Source: an uncultured Planococcus sp. (GTDB lineage Bacteria; Bacillota; Bacilli; Bacillales_A; Planococcaceae). Taken from it: a DNA stretch of 64,000 nt. The stretch is taken from the NCBI GenBank assembly GCA_947493585.1, contig CANLRI010000001.1, positions 1,550,001 to 1,614,000 of the forward strand. The letters are read 5' to 3'. Each line of letters starts with the position of its first letter. Within the stretch, counting starts at the first letter, position 1. A program made the position numbers and the translations under genes. This document shows positions 24,187 through 32,212 of the stretch, piece after piece. Below the pieces are notes generated by a model. It saw nothing but the letters and a program-made list of their open reading frames with translations, had not been told where the DNA came from and made no database searches.

Positions 24187-25119
24187 ATGACTGTTTTTAT
24201 TGAAACGATCGATACAGAGAAGTACCGTTGGATCGATGCGCGTTTTGACTTGAAGGATTCCGCATGGGGAAGCGAAAGCTTTGCGGCGGAACATGTTAAA
24301 GGGGCGATCCACTGGGATTTGGAGAACGATTTATCCGATATGGCGTCTTCAAACGGCCGCCACCCGATGCCAACTAAAGAGCAGGTGACTCAATTGTTCC
24401 AAGCAGCAGGCCTGGAATTAACGGATTCGATTGTTGTCTATGACCAAGGTGGTGCTCCTTATGCCGCACGGGCATGGTGGCTGCTCACTTATGCGGGATT
24501 TGAACATGCGTATATCAGCCGCGTCGGTTTTGACAAGCTGAAGCAGCAAGGAATTGCCACTTCAAGTGAATCCACTTCCTATCCTGCTTCAACGGTATTA
24601 CCGGAATTTCACGATGATTTGCTTGCAACGCGCAGTGACGTCCAACAAATCGTCGATGGCAAAGAATTGGGCGTCTTGATCGATGCCCGTTCAGCTGAGC
24701 GCTATGCCGGCCTTAACGAACCGATTGATGCAGTTGCTGGGCGGATCCCAGGCGCACGCAATTACGATTGGTCACAGCTTGTATCGAATGGTGCATTCCG
24801 GACCGATGAAGAGTTCGCGGGCTTGCTGCAACCGAAAGAACCAGCAGTCGTTTACTGCGGAAGCGGCGTAACGGCGGCTGCGCTGTATGCCATGCTTGCC
24901 GAAAAGCAGCATGAAGGCTTGAAGCTTTATGTGGGCAGCTATTCTGACTGGATCTCCGATGAGGATAGTGTTGTCGAAATCGACCGCGATGAGCACCCGG
25001 AAGCGGCTGATGACCAGACGAAAGCGGTACTGGCGAAGTTGATCGAAGAAGGTTACACCGGCGAGATGCTGATGAAGAAATTCGAATACGAGAAATCACT
25101 TTTAGAAGATAAAAAGTAA
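24187..25119 (+). CDS. Two-domain sulfurtransferase (rhodanese / 3-mercaptopyruvate type)
   Basis: A 310-residue tandem rhodanese. The N-terminal domain lacks a catalytic Cys (IVVYDQGGAPYAARAWW). The C-terminal domain has the active-site loop VVYCGSGVTAAALY (Cys near 224), preceded by LIDARSAERY. The CGSGVT loop fits mercaptopyruvate sulfurtransferases (SseA type) better than classical thiosulfate rhodaneses, but the donor cannot be decided here. A C-terminal helical extension of about 35 residues follows the rhodanese fold. It starts one base after the dynA stop, so the two are translationally linked. Confidence 0.88.
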   Translation: MTVFIETIDTEKYRWIDARFDLKDSAWGSESFAAEHVKGAIHWDLENDLSDMASSNGRHPMPTKEQVTQLFQAAGLELTDSIVVYDQGGAPYAARAWWLLTYAGFEHAYISRVGFDKLKQQGIATSSESTSYPASTVLPEFHDDLLATRSDVQQIVDGKELGVLIDARSAERYAGLNEPIDAVAGRIPGARNYDWSQLVSNGAFRTDEEFAGLLQPKEPAVVYCGSGVTAAALYAMLAEKQHEGLKLYVGSYSDWISDEDSVVEIDRDEHPEAADDQTKAVLAKLIEEGYTGEMLMKKFEYEKSLLEDKK

Positions 25120-25122
25120 ATA

Positions 25123-25158
25123 AAAAAACGGCATTGCTATTTAAGCAATGCCATTTTT
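25123..25158. terminator. Bidirectional terminator between convergent genes
   Basis: Stem GGCATTGCT / AGCAATGCC flanked by an A-run on the left and T6 on the right. It serves the sulfurtransferase (plus) and the CNNM/CBS gene (minus). Confidence 0.9.
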
Positions 25159-26471
25159 TATGAATTATTTTTCTTGTTCAATTGAACAGTGATGATTTGG
25201 TGGTTTTCCATCTCACGCACGATAAAGCGGAAGTTGGTCAAATCGATGACGCCGCCTTCTGCGATGTCGGTGTCCATCATTTGAACCCAGCCACCAATAG
25301 TATCGATGTCTTCGCTTTCTTCGAATTCGATCGGGAAGCGGGCTTCGAGTTCCGACAACAGCACGCGGCCGTTGACGAGGAAATTATGGTGGTCTATCCG
25401 TTTGATATCATCGGTTTCATCATGGTCGAACTCGTCGCGGATTTCGCCGACAATTTCTTCAAGGATATCTTCCATTGTAATAACGCCTGCCGTACCGCCG
25501 TATTCATCAACAACGATCGCCATATGGACGTGCTGGCTTTGCATGCGCAAGAGCACATCCTGGATCGGCGCCTGGTCGTGGACGAAAGGCAGGTCATGGA
25601 TCGTCAAGCTTTTCGAAAGATCCCCCGCCGTCGTATAGCTCGTCAACAATTCCTTAATATTGACGAAACCGATAATGGCGTCTTTATCGCCGTCTTCGGT
25701 AACGGGGTAGCGTGTATATTGATGTTCTTCAATAATTTCCATTAATTCATCGTGATCCATTTCCAGTGAAATGGTAATCATTTGCGTCCTCGGCAGCATG
25801 ATGTCTTTTGCCAGCCGTTCATCAAATGAAAAGATATTTTGCATATATGCCAATTCATTTTGGTTGATCTCGCCGCTCTGGTAACTTTCGTGCATCAAAT
25901 GCTTCAAGTCTTCCTCGGAATGGCCGTATTCCGGCTGCAAGGTCCGGATGCCGAGCGGGCGCAACAACAGTCGTGCCGAAGCGTTGAGCAGCCATAAGAC
26001 GGGTGCGAATAGACTGCCGGCAAGACTCAGTGCAGGGGCGAGGCGAAAGGCTGCGCGTTCTGCGTACTGGGCCGCCAATGCTTTCGGCGCCAGTTCCCCA
26101 ATGATCGCCCGAATGAAAAAGACCAGGACGAACACAGTGATATAAGCGATTGGTCCTGCCGCATTCGGTCCGGCGTTGTCTGCCACTGCCTGTACAGAAG
26201 GCAATTCGGCAATGTTTTTTGACAACCAGCCAAGACCAATTGCCGTCACTGCGATGCCAAAGCGCGAAACGGATAGATAATAATCCAAATTATTGCTGAT
26301 TTTTTCCAGCCAATTGGCATTTTTACGCCCTTCCGATAAGGCTTGTTCGATGCGCGATAAGCGCACCCGGATGATGGAGAATTCCGCTCCAACAAAAAAA
26401 GCGGTAAAAAATAAAAGAATACTTGCGGTTGCGATATAAAGATAAAATATACTGTCCAATTCGTCCCCCAT
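25158..26471 (-). CDS. Hemolysin-family CNNM/CBS/CorC membrane protein
   Basis: A 437-residue protein. An N-terminal CNNM (DUF21) membrane domain has about four hydrophobic segments between 10 and 160, including FFVGAEFSIIRVRLSRIEQ and IIGELAPKALAAQ. A tandem CBS pair follows (about 215-335, with MLPRTQMITIS and DEYGGTAGVITMEDILEEIVGEI), then a CorC/HlyC-type transporter-associated domain (to about 430). CNNM proteins are linked to Mg2+ or other divalent-cation export; the old hemolysin name is not a sign of virulence. The ATG at 26469-26471 lies 11 bases from GAGGTG. Confidence 0.92.
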   Translation of the reverse strand: MGDELDSIFYLYIATASILLFFTAFFVGAEFSIIRVRLSRIEQALSEGRKNANWLEKISNNLDYYLSVSRFGIAVTAIGLGWLSKNIAELPSVQAVADNAGPNAAGPIAYITVFVLVFFIRAIIGELAPKALAAQYAERAAFRLAPALSLAGSLFAPVLWLLNASARLLLRPLGIRTLQPEYGHSEEDLKHLMHESYQSGEINQNELAYMQNIFSFDERLAKDIMLPRTQMITISLEMDHDELMEIIEEHQYTRYPVTEDGDKDAIIGFVNIKELLTSYTTAGDLSKSLTIHDLPFVHDQAPIQDVLLRMQSQHVHMAIVVDEYGGTAGVITMEDILEEIVGEIRDEFDHDETDDIKRIDHHNFLVNGRVLLSELEARFPIEFEESEDIDTIGGWVQMMDTDIAEGGVIDLTNFRFIVREMENHQIITVQLNKKNNS

Positions 26472-26508
26472 GTTCGGGAGCTCACCTCAGCTTTCTAAAG
26501 TTGTGCAT

Positions 26509-26517
26509 AGTATATCA
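26509..26517 (-). promoter_or_regulatory. Putative extended -10 promoter of the CNNM/CBS gene
   Basis: On the minus strand TGATATACT (TGn plus TATACT) lies about 38 bases before the start codon. No clear -35. Confidence 0.5.
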
Positions 26518-26637
26518 TAAATGGGGAAGCTTGTATCTGCGGGCGGGCGCAGAAAAATTTAGCCGTTTCCAGCCAAACTTATTGAATGCACTGAAAAATA
26601 TATTTATGATGAACAAAGAGAAAAGGAGTGGTTTTAG

Positions 26638-28218
26638 ATGAAGGTGCTTATTTACGGGGGACAGATTTATACAATGGCAACAGAAGGCGAGACCGTAGAA
26701 GCGGTGCTGGTCTCTGACGACCACATAGAAAAAACAGGGTCTTACGAAGAATTGCGTCAACTAGCCGATAAGGAAATCGATTTAGCCGGCCGTACGATGT
26801 ACCCGGGCCTGGTCGATAGCCACCTGCATCTGATCCAGCACGGAGAAAAGCTGATGCGCGTCGATTTATCAAAAATCGATAGTTCAGACGATATGAAACA
26901 GCAATTGATTGACTCAACTGGAGGTCATACGGGCGATGAATGGTTTATCGGTGAAGGATGGAATGAAAATAATTTCCCTGACCGGAAAATTTTCCACCGC
27001 AGCGAACTCGATGCTATCTGCGAGTCGCCGATGATGCTAAAACGCGTATGCCGACACGCGGTGCTTGCCAATTCTCGCGCGCTTGAACTGGCTGGCATCA
27101 CAAAAGAAACCGAAGATCCAGAAGGCGGCGTCATCGTGCGCGACACGAATGGCGAACCGACAGGGTATTTACTCGATGCCGCTCAGGATCTTGTTGCGAA
27201 TGTCGTGCCGGAAGTGAGCGTCGACTATTTAACGAAAGCGCTGAAAACTTCAGTCGATGATTTGCTCAAGCTCGGTTTGACGGGCGGCCACACAGAAGAT
27301 ATGGGGTATTACGGCCATTACTCACGCCCGCTGCAAGCTTTCCGAAACGTAATCGGCCAGGAAACGAAATTCCGTGCCCATTTGCTGCGCGCCCATATCG
27401 CTTTTGAGGAGATGATGGAGAACGCCGACTACTTAGAACCGTTTATCGATCCAGGCCCGATGAAATTATTCGCTGACGGTTCGATCGGAGGCAGAACGGC
27501 ACTGCTTAGCCGCCCTTATACAGACGACCCGTCGACTAGCGGCGTGGCGATTCATTCCGATGAAGAATTGAAGCGCCTCGTGTCGGTCGCGAGAAAACAC
27601 GGGGAAGCGGTCGCTATCCACGTCATCGGGGATTTCGCGATGGAAAAAGCGCTCGATGCGATCGAAGCCCACCCAACGCCTGAAGGCAAGAGGGACCGCC
27701 TCATCCACGCGATGGTGCTGAGAGAAGACTTGCTTGAACGCTTGAAGCGCCTTGATGTGGCGCTTGATCTACAGCCAAGTTTTGTGCCTTCAGATTTTCC
27801 GTGGGTAGTGGAGCGTCTCGGCGAAGACCGCCTCGCGTTATCGTATGCTTGGAAGACGCTATTGGATGAGGGCATCATCTGTGCAGGCGGATCCGATGCG
27901 CCGATTGAAGAAGTCGACCCGCGCCAAGGTTTATTTGCGGCTGTTACACGCAGAAAGCCTGAAGAGACGCATGAAGGATATTTGCCGGAACAAAAACTCA
28001 GCCGCTTCGAAGCGATCCGCTTGTATACGTACGGCAGTGCACAAGCGATTTCTATGGAGCATCGCCGCGGCTTGATCAAAGAAGGCTTCGATGCGGATTT
28101 CACCGTGTTTGACCGTGATTTGTTCGAAGGGCCTGAGGAGCAATTGCTAGACGCTGAAGTGGAAATGACAGTCGTCGCAGGCGAAGTCATGTACGAGAAA
28201 AATGGCGTGGAGGTGTGA
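26638..28218 (+). CDS. Amidohydrolase family protein (YtcJ-like)
   Basis: A 526-residue metal-dependent hydrolase of the amidohydrolase superfamily, YtcJ-like clade. Visible are the first metal motif GLVDSHLHL (HxH near 64-66), the KLFADGSIGGRTALL segment, the metal His in AIHVIGDFA, and the C-terminal SDAPIEEVDPRQGLFAAVTR with the catalytic Asp. The N-terminal and C-terminal beta sandwich with PEEQLLDAEVEMTVVAGEVMYEKNG is typical. The substrate is unknown; members act on N-acyl or cyclic amides. The ATG at 26638 follows AAAGGAGTGG. It is 2 bases from the next gene, so the cluster is an operon. Confidence 0.88.
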   Translation: MKVLIYGGQIYTMATEGETVEAVLVSDDHIEKTGSYEELRQLADKEIDLAGRTMYPGLVDSHLHLIQHGEKLMRVDLSKIDSSDDMKQQLIDSTGGHTGDEWFIGEGWNENNFPDRKIFHRSELDAICESPMMLKRVCRHAVLANSRALELAGITKETEDPEGGVIVRDTNGEPTGYLLDAAQDLVANVVPEVSVDYLTKALKTSVDDLLKLGLTGGHTEDMGYYGHYSRPLQAFRNVIGQETKFRAHLLRAHIAFEEMMENADYLEPFIDPGPMKLFADGSIGGRTALLSRPYTDDPSTSGVAIHSDEELKRLVSVARKHGEAVAIHVIGDFAMEKALDAIEAHPTPEGKRDRLIHAMVLREDLLERLKRLDVALDLQPSFVPSDFPWVVERLGEDRLALSYAWKTLLDEGIICAGGSDAPIEEVDPRQGLFAAVTRRKPEETHEGYLPEQKLSRFEAIRLYTYGSAQAISMEHRRGLIKEGFDADFTVFDRDLFEGPEEQLLDAEVEMTVVAGEVMYEKNGVEV

Positions 28219-28220
28219 AG

Positions 28221-28940
28221 ATGGAAACGTTTATCATCACCGGTGCTTCAAAAGGCATCGGCCTTGCACTCAGCAAGCAATTGGCAGAGTCCGGCCATCA
28301 AGTAATCGGCATTGCCCGCACGCAGCCTGAAGACTGGACAGGTGCATTGTTCATCAGCCATGATTTGACCGATATCGCTGGGATTTCCAAAGTCATGTCA
28401 CGAGCGGCAACAGAAATTTCAGCTGAAGCCGAAGCGGTTACTTTGGTCAATAATGCCGGGACGGTCGAACCGATCGGCTTTGCCGCGGCGAATGATGGAG
28501 AAGATATCGCGAAGAGCATCACCTTGAACTTAACCGCACCGATGAGTTTGTCTTCCGCTTTCCTGCGCGAGACAGAGTCGTTAAAGACACGCCGCATTGT
28601 TAATATTTCATCAGGTGCGGGCAGAAAACAAGTCAAAGGTTGGAGCGCCTATTGCGCCGGCAAAGCAGGGCTTGATCATTACACGACTTGCCTAGATGCC
28701 GAATACGAAAACCTTAAAGCGGTTTCGGTCGCGCCGGGCATCATCGATACCGGCATGCAAGAGAAAATCCGGGAAAGCGGGGAAGAGGACTTTCCGCAAA
28801 TCGAGCATTTCCGCGACTACAAGCGCAGCGGCAAACTCAGCAGCCCAGAAGACACGGCTGCCGGCTTGATTCAGTTGATGCAACGCACGGATTTTCAAGA
28901 ACTGCCGGTGTTGCTCGATTTGAGGGAATTGCCGAAATAA
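28221..28940 (+). CDS. SDR similar to sepiapterin reductase / benzil reductase (YueD-like)
   Basis: A 239-residue SDR with TGASKGIGLALSKQL, VNNAGTVEP, INISSGAGRK (catalytic Ser) and YCAGKAGLDHY (catalytic Tyr/Lys). It resembles the Bacillus YueD-type benzil/sepiapterin reductases in the lack of a C-terminal Gly-Gly-Met motif and in the VAPGIIDTGMQEKIR segment. ATG 28221 is chosen because GGAGGTG at 28209-28215 is well placed; a GTG at 28215 is also in frame. It starts 2 bases after the amidohydrolase stop, so its substrate may be related. That is inference. Confidence 0.82.
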   Translation: METFIITGASKGIGLALSKQLAESGHQVIGIARTQPEDWTGALFISHDLTDIAGISKVMSRAATEISAEAEAVTLVNNAGTVEPIGFAAANDGEDIAKSITLNLTAPMSLSSAFLRETESLKTRRIVNISSGAGRKQVKGWSAYCAGKAGLDHYTTCLDAEYENLKAVSVAPGIIDTGMQEKIRESGEEDFPQIEHFRDYKRSGKLSSPEDTAAGLIQLMQRTDFQELPVLLDLRELPK

Positions 28941-28955
28941 AAGGGGGGAGCCCAA

Positions 28956-29156
28956 TTGGCCACAAAGCAGGAAAGGTTAGAGAAATTGCGTGAAGCGCGA
29001 CGGGCGGGTATCGATATGTCGAGCCCAAAAGCTTTCATCACTCATATACTAGCACGCGGCGATAAAGATGCCGTGCTATGGTTTTATAAAAAAGGAAGTG
29101 TCGAATTCGATTTTGATGCGTACCGTAAGCTTGTCGCGGAATTAAAAGCGGAATGA
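28956..29156 (+). CDS. Small charged protein of unknown function
   Basis: A 66-residue soluble protein starting on TTG (28956) after GGGGGGAG. It has a basic helical start (MATKQERLEKLREARRAG) and an aromatic C-terminal half (DAVLWFYKKGSVEFDFDAYRK). No family was recognised. It follows the SDR by 15 bases and precedes a strong terminator, so it is the last gene of the amidohydrolase-SDR operon. The good ribosome binding site and clean codon pattern argue that it is real. Confidence 0.65.
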   Translation: MATKQERLEKLREARRAGIDMSSPKAFITHILARGDKDAVLWFYKKGSVEFDFDAYRKLVAELKAE

Positions 29157-29160
29157 GCCA

Positions 29161-29197
29161 AACCCCCAATCCAAAATTTGTGGATTGGGGGTTTTTA
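29161..29197 (+). terminator. Intrinsic terminator after the 66-residue gene
   Basis: Stem AACCCCCAATCCA / TGGATTGGGGGTT with loop AAATTTG and T-run. Confidence 0.93.
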
Positions 29198-29304
29198 TCT
29201 GTCGATTCAGCTGAAAGCGAGCCGTTTTCTGGATTGAAATTATGCTATAGTAGCATTAGTTGAAGTGAAAATGAGTTAATCTTTCAAAAAAAGGATGGAA
29301 GTCA

Positions 29305-29562
29305 ATGGATACGTTATTATTTATCGCAATCATCGGAGTGGCGGTTTTTGTTGGAATCGCATCGAAAAAATTTTACGATAAGCCGTATATCGTCAATTTT
29401 GGCATTGCCGCATTGATGCTGTTGCTTGTCGTACAATCTATCCTCATGCAGCCAATTACGGTGCTCGGCTATATCGCGATTGTGGTTTGTTCGATTGCAT
29501 TCGTTTTCCAAGCGGTGCTCGGCTACCGCAATTGGAAAGGCCAGGACTATACAAAAGCATGA
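29305..29562 (+). CDS. Small integral membrane protein, unknown
   Basis: An 85-residue hydrophobic protein with three likely TM segments (about 3-18, 29-47 and 50-70) and a short basic C-terminus (YRNWKGQDYTKA). No family recognised. The ATG at 29305 follows AAAGGATGGAAG. It has its own upstream region after a terminator and is closed by another terminator, so it appears to be monocistronic. Confidence 0.7.
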   Translation: MDTLLFIAIIGVAVFVGIASKKFYDKPYIVNFGIAALMLLLVVQSILMQPITVLGYIAIVVCSIAFVFQAVLGYRNWKGQDYTKA

Positions 29563-29563
29563 A

Positions 29564-29602
29564 AAAAAGCAGGTGAAGAGAAATTCTTCATCTGCTTTTT
29601 CT
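29564..29602. terminator. Bidirectional terminator between convergent genes
   Basis: Stem AGCAGGTGAAGA / TCTTCATCTGCT with A-run on the left and T5 on the right. Confidence 0.88.
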
Positions 29603-29608
29603 ATTTCA

Positions 29609-30253
29609 TTAAATATTTTTCAAGGCGTCTTCGATTTGGCTGTCGCCTGAGGTCAGCTGGAATACTTTGTCTGTGAGATCTGTGGATTCGAGACACGCAA
29701 CGATGACGGCTGCGACATCTTCTCTCGGGATGCTGCCGCTATCGAGTTTCCCGGCTGCCGCAATTTTTCCTGTTCCAGGATCGTCTGTCAATAAACCAGG
29801 CCGGACGATTGTATACGCCAAGCTGCTCGATTGCAAGATGCGATCAGCATGGTGTTTAGCGATATAGTAAGGCGTCATTTCCTTGGTCCACTGCGAACGG
29901 TCATCGGCGTGGATGGCGCTGACCATGATGAAGCGGTCGATGCCAGCCAGTTCTGCGGCCTCTACTGCTTTTGCCGCGCCATCTAAGTCGACTGCTATTG
30001 TTTTGTCTGCACCGGTTGAAGCGCCGCTGCCAGCAGTGAAGACCACTGCATCGCAGTCAGCCATCGCTTTTTGCAGTTCTCCCACGCTTCCTTCGAGGCT
30101 AGCTACGACAGTTTCCGCTTCTAAATCTTCAAAAAACGGCCGTTGCTCGGGTTTGCGGATCATCGCTTTCACTGTATGTTTCGGCTGTTTCGCAAGCAAA
30201 CGCACCAAGTGCTGCCCGATCTTGCCATTCGCTCCGATGACGAGTGTTTTCAT
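29609..30253 (-). CDS. NAD(P)-binding atypical SDR (YhfK-like)
   Basis: A 214-residue Rossmann-fold protein with the N-terminal motif VIGANGKIGQHLVRLL and segments AVVFTAGSGASTGADKTIAVDLDGA and YTIVRPGLLTDDPGTG. These are typical of the atypical SDR group that includes B. subtilis YhfK and NAD(P)H-binding NmrA-like proteins. There is no Tyr-x-x-x-Lys of classical SDRs except YYIAKHHAD, where Tyr and Lys are in the right spacing. The ATG at 30251-30253 follows AAGGAGGAA. Substrate unknown. Confidence 0.82.
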   Translation of the reverse strand: MKTLVIGANGKIGQHLVRLLAKQPKHTVKAMIRKPEQRPFFEDLEAETVVASLEGSVGELQKAMADCDAVVFTAGSGASTGADKTIAVDLDGAAKAVEAAELAGIDRFIMVSAIHADDRSQWTKEMTPYYIAKHHADRILQSSSLAYTIVRPGLLTDDPGTGKIAAAGKLDSGSIPREDVAAVIVACLESTDLTDKVFQLTSGDSQIEDALKNI

Positions 30254-30424
30254 ATTAATTCCTCCTTCAAATTTGGCTACCTAGACTCTATACCCGAAAA
30301 AACGGGCTATAGCCAAAATATAGGATATGATGCAAAAAACTAGCATGTTTTATTGGCACAGTTTTTAGTATAATTGTAAAAAGTTAAATAATTTAAAAAT
30401 GTTAAATTATAGGAGTGTTTATAT

Positions 30425-30634
30425 ATGGGCAAGCAATTTGAGGAAAATGATCTGTCTGTTCAGCAACGCAATTTGAAAGAAACGCCACCGGATTTTTCAC
30501 AATTTAAGGGAAAGCGTCTCGATAAGCGGCCGAATCTTTTGGTGGACGGATTGGTCCATGTGGTCTTAACGGGGCTTGGAGCTGCTTTACTGCTTGGGAT
30601 TGTTTATGTATTGTTCAATTATATCAATTGGTAA
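30425..30634 (+). CDS. Small single-pass membrane protein, unknown
   Basis: A 69-residue protein with a charged N-terminal half (QFEENDLSVQQRNLKETPP and FKGKRLDKRP) and one C-terminal TM helix (about 42-66). The ATG at 30425 follows TAGGAGTG. It lies 12 bases before the S66 peptidase gene and probably forms a transcript with it. No family recognised. The AT-rich upstream region (30361-30412) contains TATAAT at 30369 without a convincing -35. Confidence 0.65.
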   Translation: MGKQFEENDLSVQQRNLKETPPDFSQFKGKRLDKRPNLLVDGLVHVVLTGLGAALLLGIVYVLFNYINW

Positions 30635-30646
30635 GGAGGAGAGACG

Positions 30647-31657
30647 ATGATTCGCTATCCTGATCGAGCGTTAAAAACCATTGGCGTCACAGCACCATCT
30701 TCAGGGGTGTCTGAAGAACTGCATCATTTGCTTGAAGGGGCGATTACCCAGATGCAGCAGCAAGGCTTTATAGTTAAGACCACACCGAACGCCTGGAGCC
30801 AAAAGGAAGGCAAATCATCGCCTGCCGCTGTGCGCGCTAAAGAACTCATCAGCATTTGGCGTGATTCCACAGTCGATGCCATCATCCCGCCGTGGGGTGG
30901 TGAGCTGTTATTTGAAGTGTTGGAGCATCTGGATTTTCAGAAATTTACGCCGAAATGGCTTCTTGGGTATTCGGACGTCAGCTTGCTGTCATTGGCAATT
31001 ACATTAAATACGGGGATTGCGACGGCCCACGGCACCAATATGGTCGATTTGCGCGGCAGTGAAACCGATCCGACCACAGCACGCTGGGTCAATGTGTTGT
31101 CTTCAACGAAAGGCGCAGCTATTAAACAAGTATCGTCGGACTATTACCAAAAACACTGGAGCCATGACAAGGCGTCCGCTGGGGTCTTCAATTTAACCGA
31201 TCCGACAGTTTGGAAAACGGCATCGGGGCACGCAGAACAAGTGGATGGGCGTCTACTCGGTGGATGCATTGACGTGATTCGGCACCTTATCGGCACACCA
31301 TATGGCGATGTCGAAACCTTCCGGAAAAAATTCATTCCGGATGAGCCGATTGTCTGGTTTTTAGAAAACTGTGAGATGAATACACCGGACTTAAAGCGCA
31401 GTTTATTGCAGATGAAATATGCAGGCTGGTTCAATAATTGTTCCGGAATCGTTTTCGGCAGAAGCGAAGCGAACGATGCTGTGCAAGGCTATACCGCAGA
31501 GATGGTGTATCAGGAACTGGCGGAGCAATTAAAAATTCCCGTCGTCTACGATGCGGATATTGGCCATCAGCCACCGCAAGTGACATTGGTTAACGGGGCA
31601 CATGCGGTCATCCGTGTTGAGGATGGAAAAGGGCGTGTTGTCCAGCAGTTCCGTTAA
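30647..31657 (+). CDS. S66 family peptidase (LD-carboxypeptidase, MccF-like)
   Basis: A 336-residue serine peptidase of family S66. The nucleophile region is LLGYSDVSLLS (Ser near residue 109). The later parts VDGRLLGGCIDVIRHLIGTPYG and FLENCEMNTPDLKRSLLQMKYAGWF carry the conserved Glu/His region. S66 includes murein LD-carboxypeptidases and the microcin C7 immunity protein MccF. The longer loop region with KHWSHDKASAGVFNLTDPTVWK resembles the MccF-like branch as I remember it, but this cannot be proven here. The ATG at 30647 follows AAGGAGGAG. A GNAT acetyltransferase follows 16 bases later. Confidence 0.85.
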   Translation: MIRYPDRALKTIGVTAPSSGVSEELHHLLEGAITQMQQQGFIVKTTPNAWSQKEGKSSPAAVRAKELISIWRDSTVDAIIPPWGGELLFEVLEHLDFQKFTPKWLLGYSDVSLLSLAITLNTGIATAHGTNMVDLRGSETDPTTARWVNVLSSTKGAAIKQVSSDYYQKHWSHDKASAGVFNLTDPTVWKTASGHAEQVDGRLLGGCIDVIRHLIGTPYGDVETFRKKFIPDEPIVWFLENCEMNTPDLKRSLLQMKYAGWFNNCSGIVFGRSEANDAVQGYTAEMVYQELAEQLKIPVVYDADIGHQPPQVTLVNGAHAVIRVEDGKGRVVQQFR

Positions 31658-31673
31658 AGAAAGGGTGAATGTC

Positions 31674-32171
31674 ATGGAATATCGCCGGTTAACATCAGAA
31701 GATGCTGAGCAGTACCGAAAACTCCGCTTGATCGCATTGCAAACAGATGCCGATGCGTTTTCGACTGATTTCAATGAAGCAAGCGAAAGGCCGGTCAGTG
31801 CGACCGCCACCAATCTCGCCAATCCTTCTGCGGTGACATTCGGGGCTTACGATGCAGGGCGTTTGCTAGCTATGATGACATTGCTCAGGTTGTCAGGAAA
31901 GAAAACCAGCCACCGGGCTGAAGTGGTGGCTGTCTATGCAGCAGAAGAAACAAGAGGAACAGGGCTTGCGTCTGCGCTTTTTGATCAGTTATTAGTACAT
32001 GCGAGAAAATGGGATGGGATCGAGCAGCTTGAACTGGCTGTCAATTCCGCAAATCCCCGCGCCATCCGTTTTTATGAACGAGTCGGCTTTCAGCGCATCG
32101 GCATCACACCGAATGCCCAGAAGGCGGGCAGCCGTTATATCGACGAGTTGTTGATGGTGCTGAAGCTATAA
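31674..32171 (+). CDS. GNAT family N-acetyltransferase
   Basis: A 165-residue acetyl-CoA-dependent acyltransferase. Visible are the N-terminal MEYRRLTSEDAEQYRKLRLIA, the acetyl-CoA loop VYAAEETRGTGLASALFDQL (R/Q-x-x-G-x-G/A pattern) and the C-terminal NSANPRAIRFYERVGFQRIG typical of the RimI-like group. The ATG at 31674 follows GAAAGGGTGA; earlier in-frame starts overlap the peptidase gene. The substrate is unknown. Its position right behind the S66 peptidase is discussed as a finding. Confidence 0.88.
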   Translation: MEYRRLTSEDAEQYRKLRLIALQTDADAFSTDFNEASERPVSATATNLANPSAVTFGAYDAGRLLAMMTLLRLSGKKTSHRAEVVAVYAAEETRGTGLASALFDQLLVHARKWDGIEQLELAVNSANPRAIRFYERVGFQRIGITPNAQKAGSRYIDELLMVLKL

Positions 32172-32182
32172 AAATGAAATTT

Positions 32183-32212
32183 AAAAGTGGAGACCCCGGT
32201 CTCCGCTTTTTA
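32183..32212. terminator. Bidirectional terminator between convergent genes
   Basis: Stem AAAAGTGGAGACC / GGTCTCCGCTTTT, with T-rich ends on both sides. Confidence 0.85.

Noticed and set aside
27552..28190. Long minus-strand open frame inside the amidohydrolase gene
   Set aside because: Ser/Arg-rich shadow of a strongly coding gene, with no SD or recognisable family.
30384..30396. Palindrome TTAAATAATTTAA as an operator
   Set aside because: It lies in a very AT-rich stretch where such symmetry is expected by chance, and no regulator gene is next to it.
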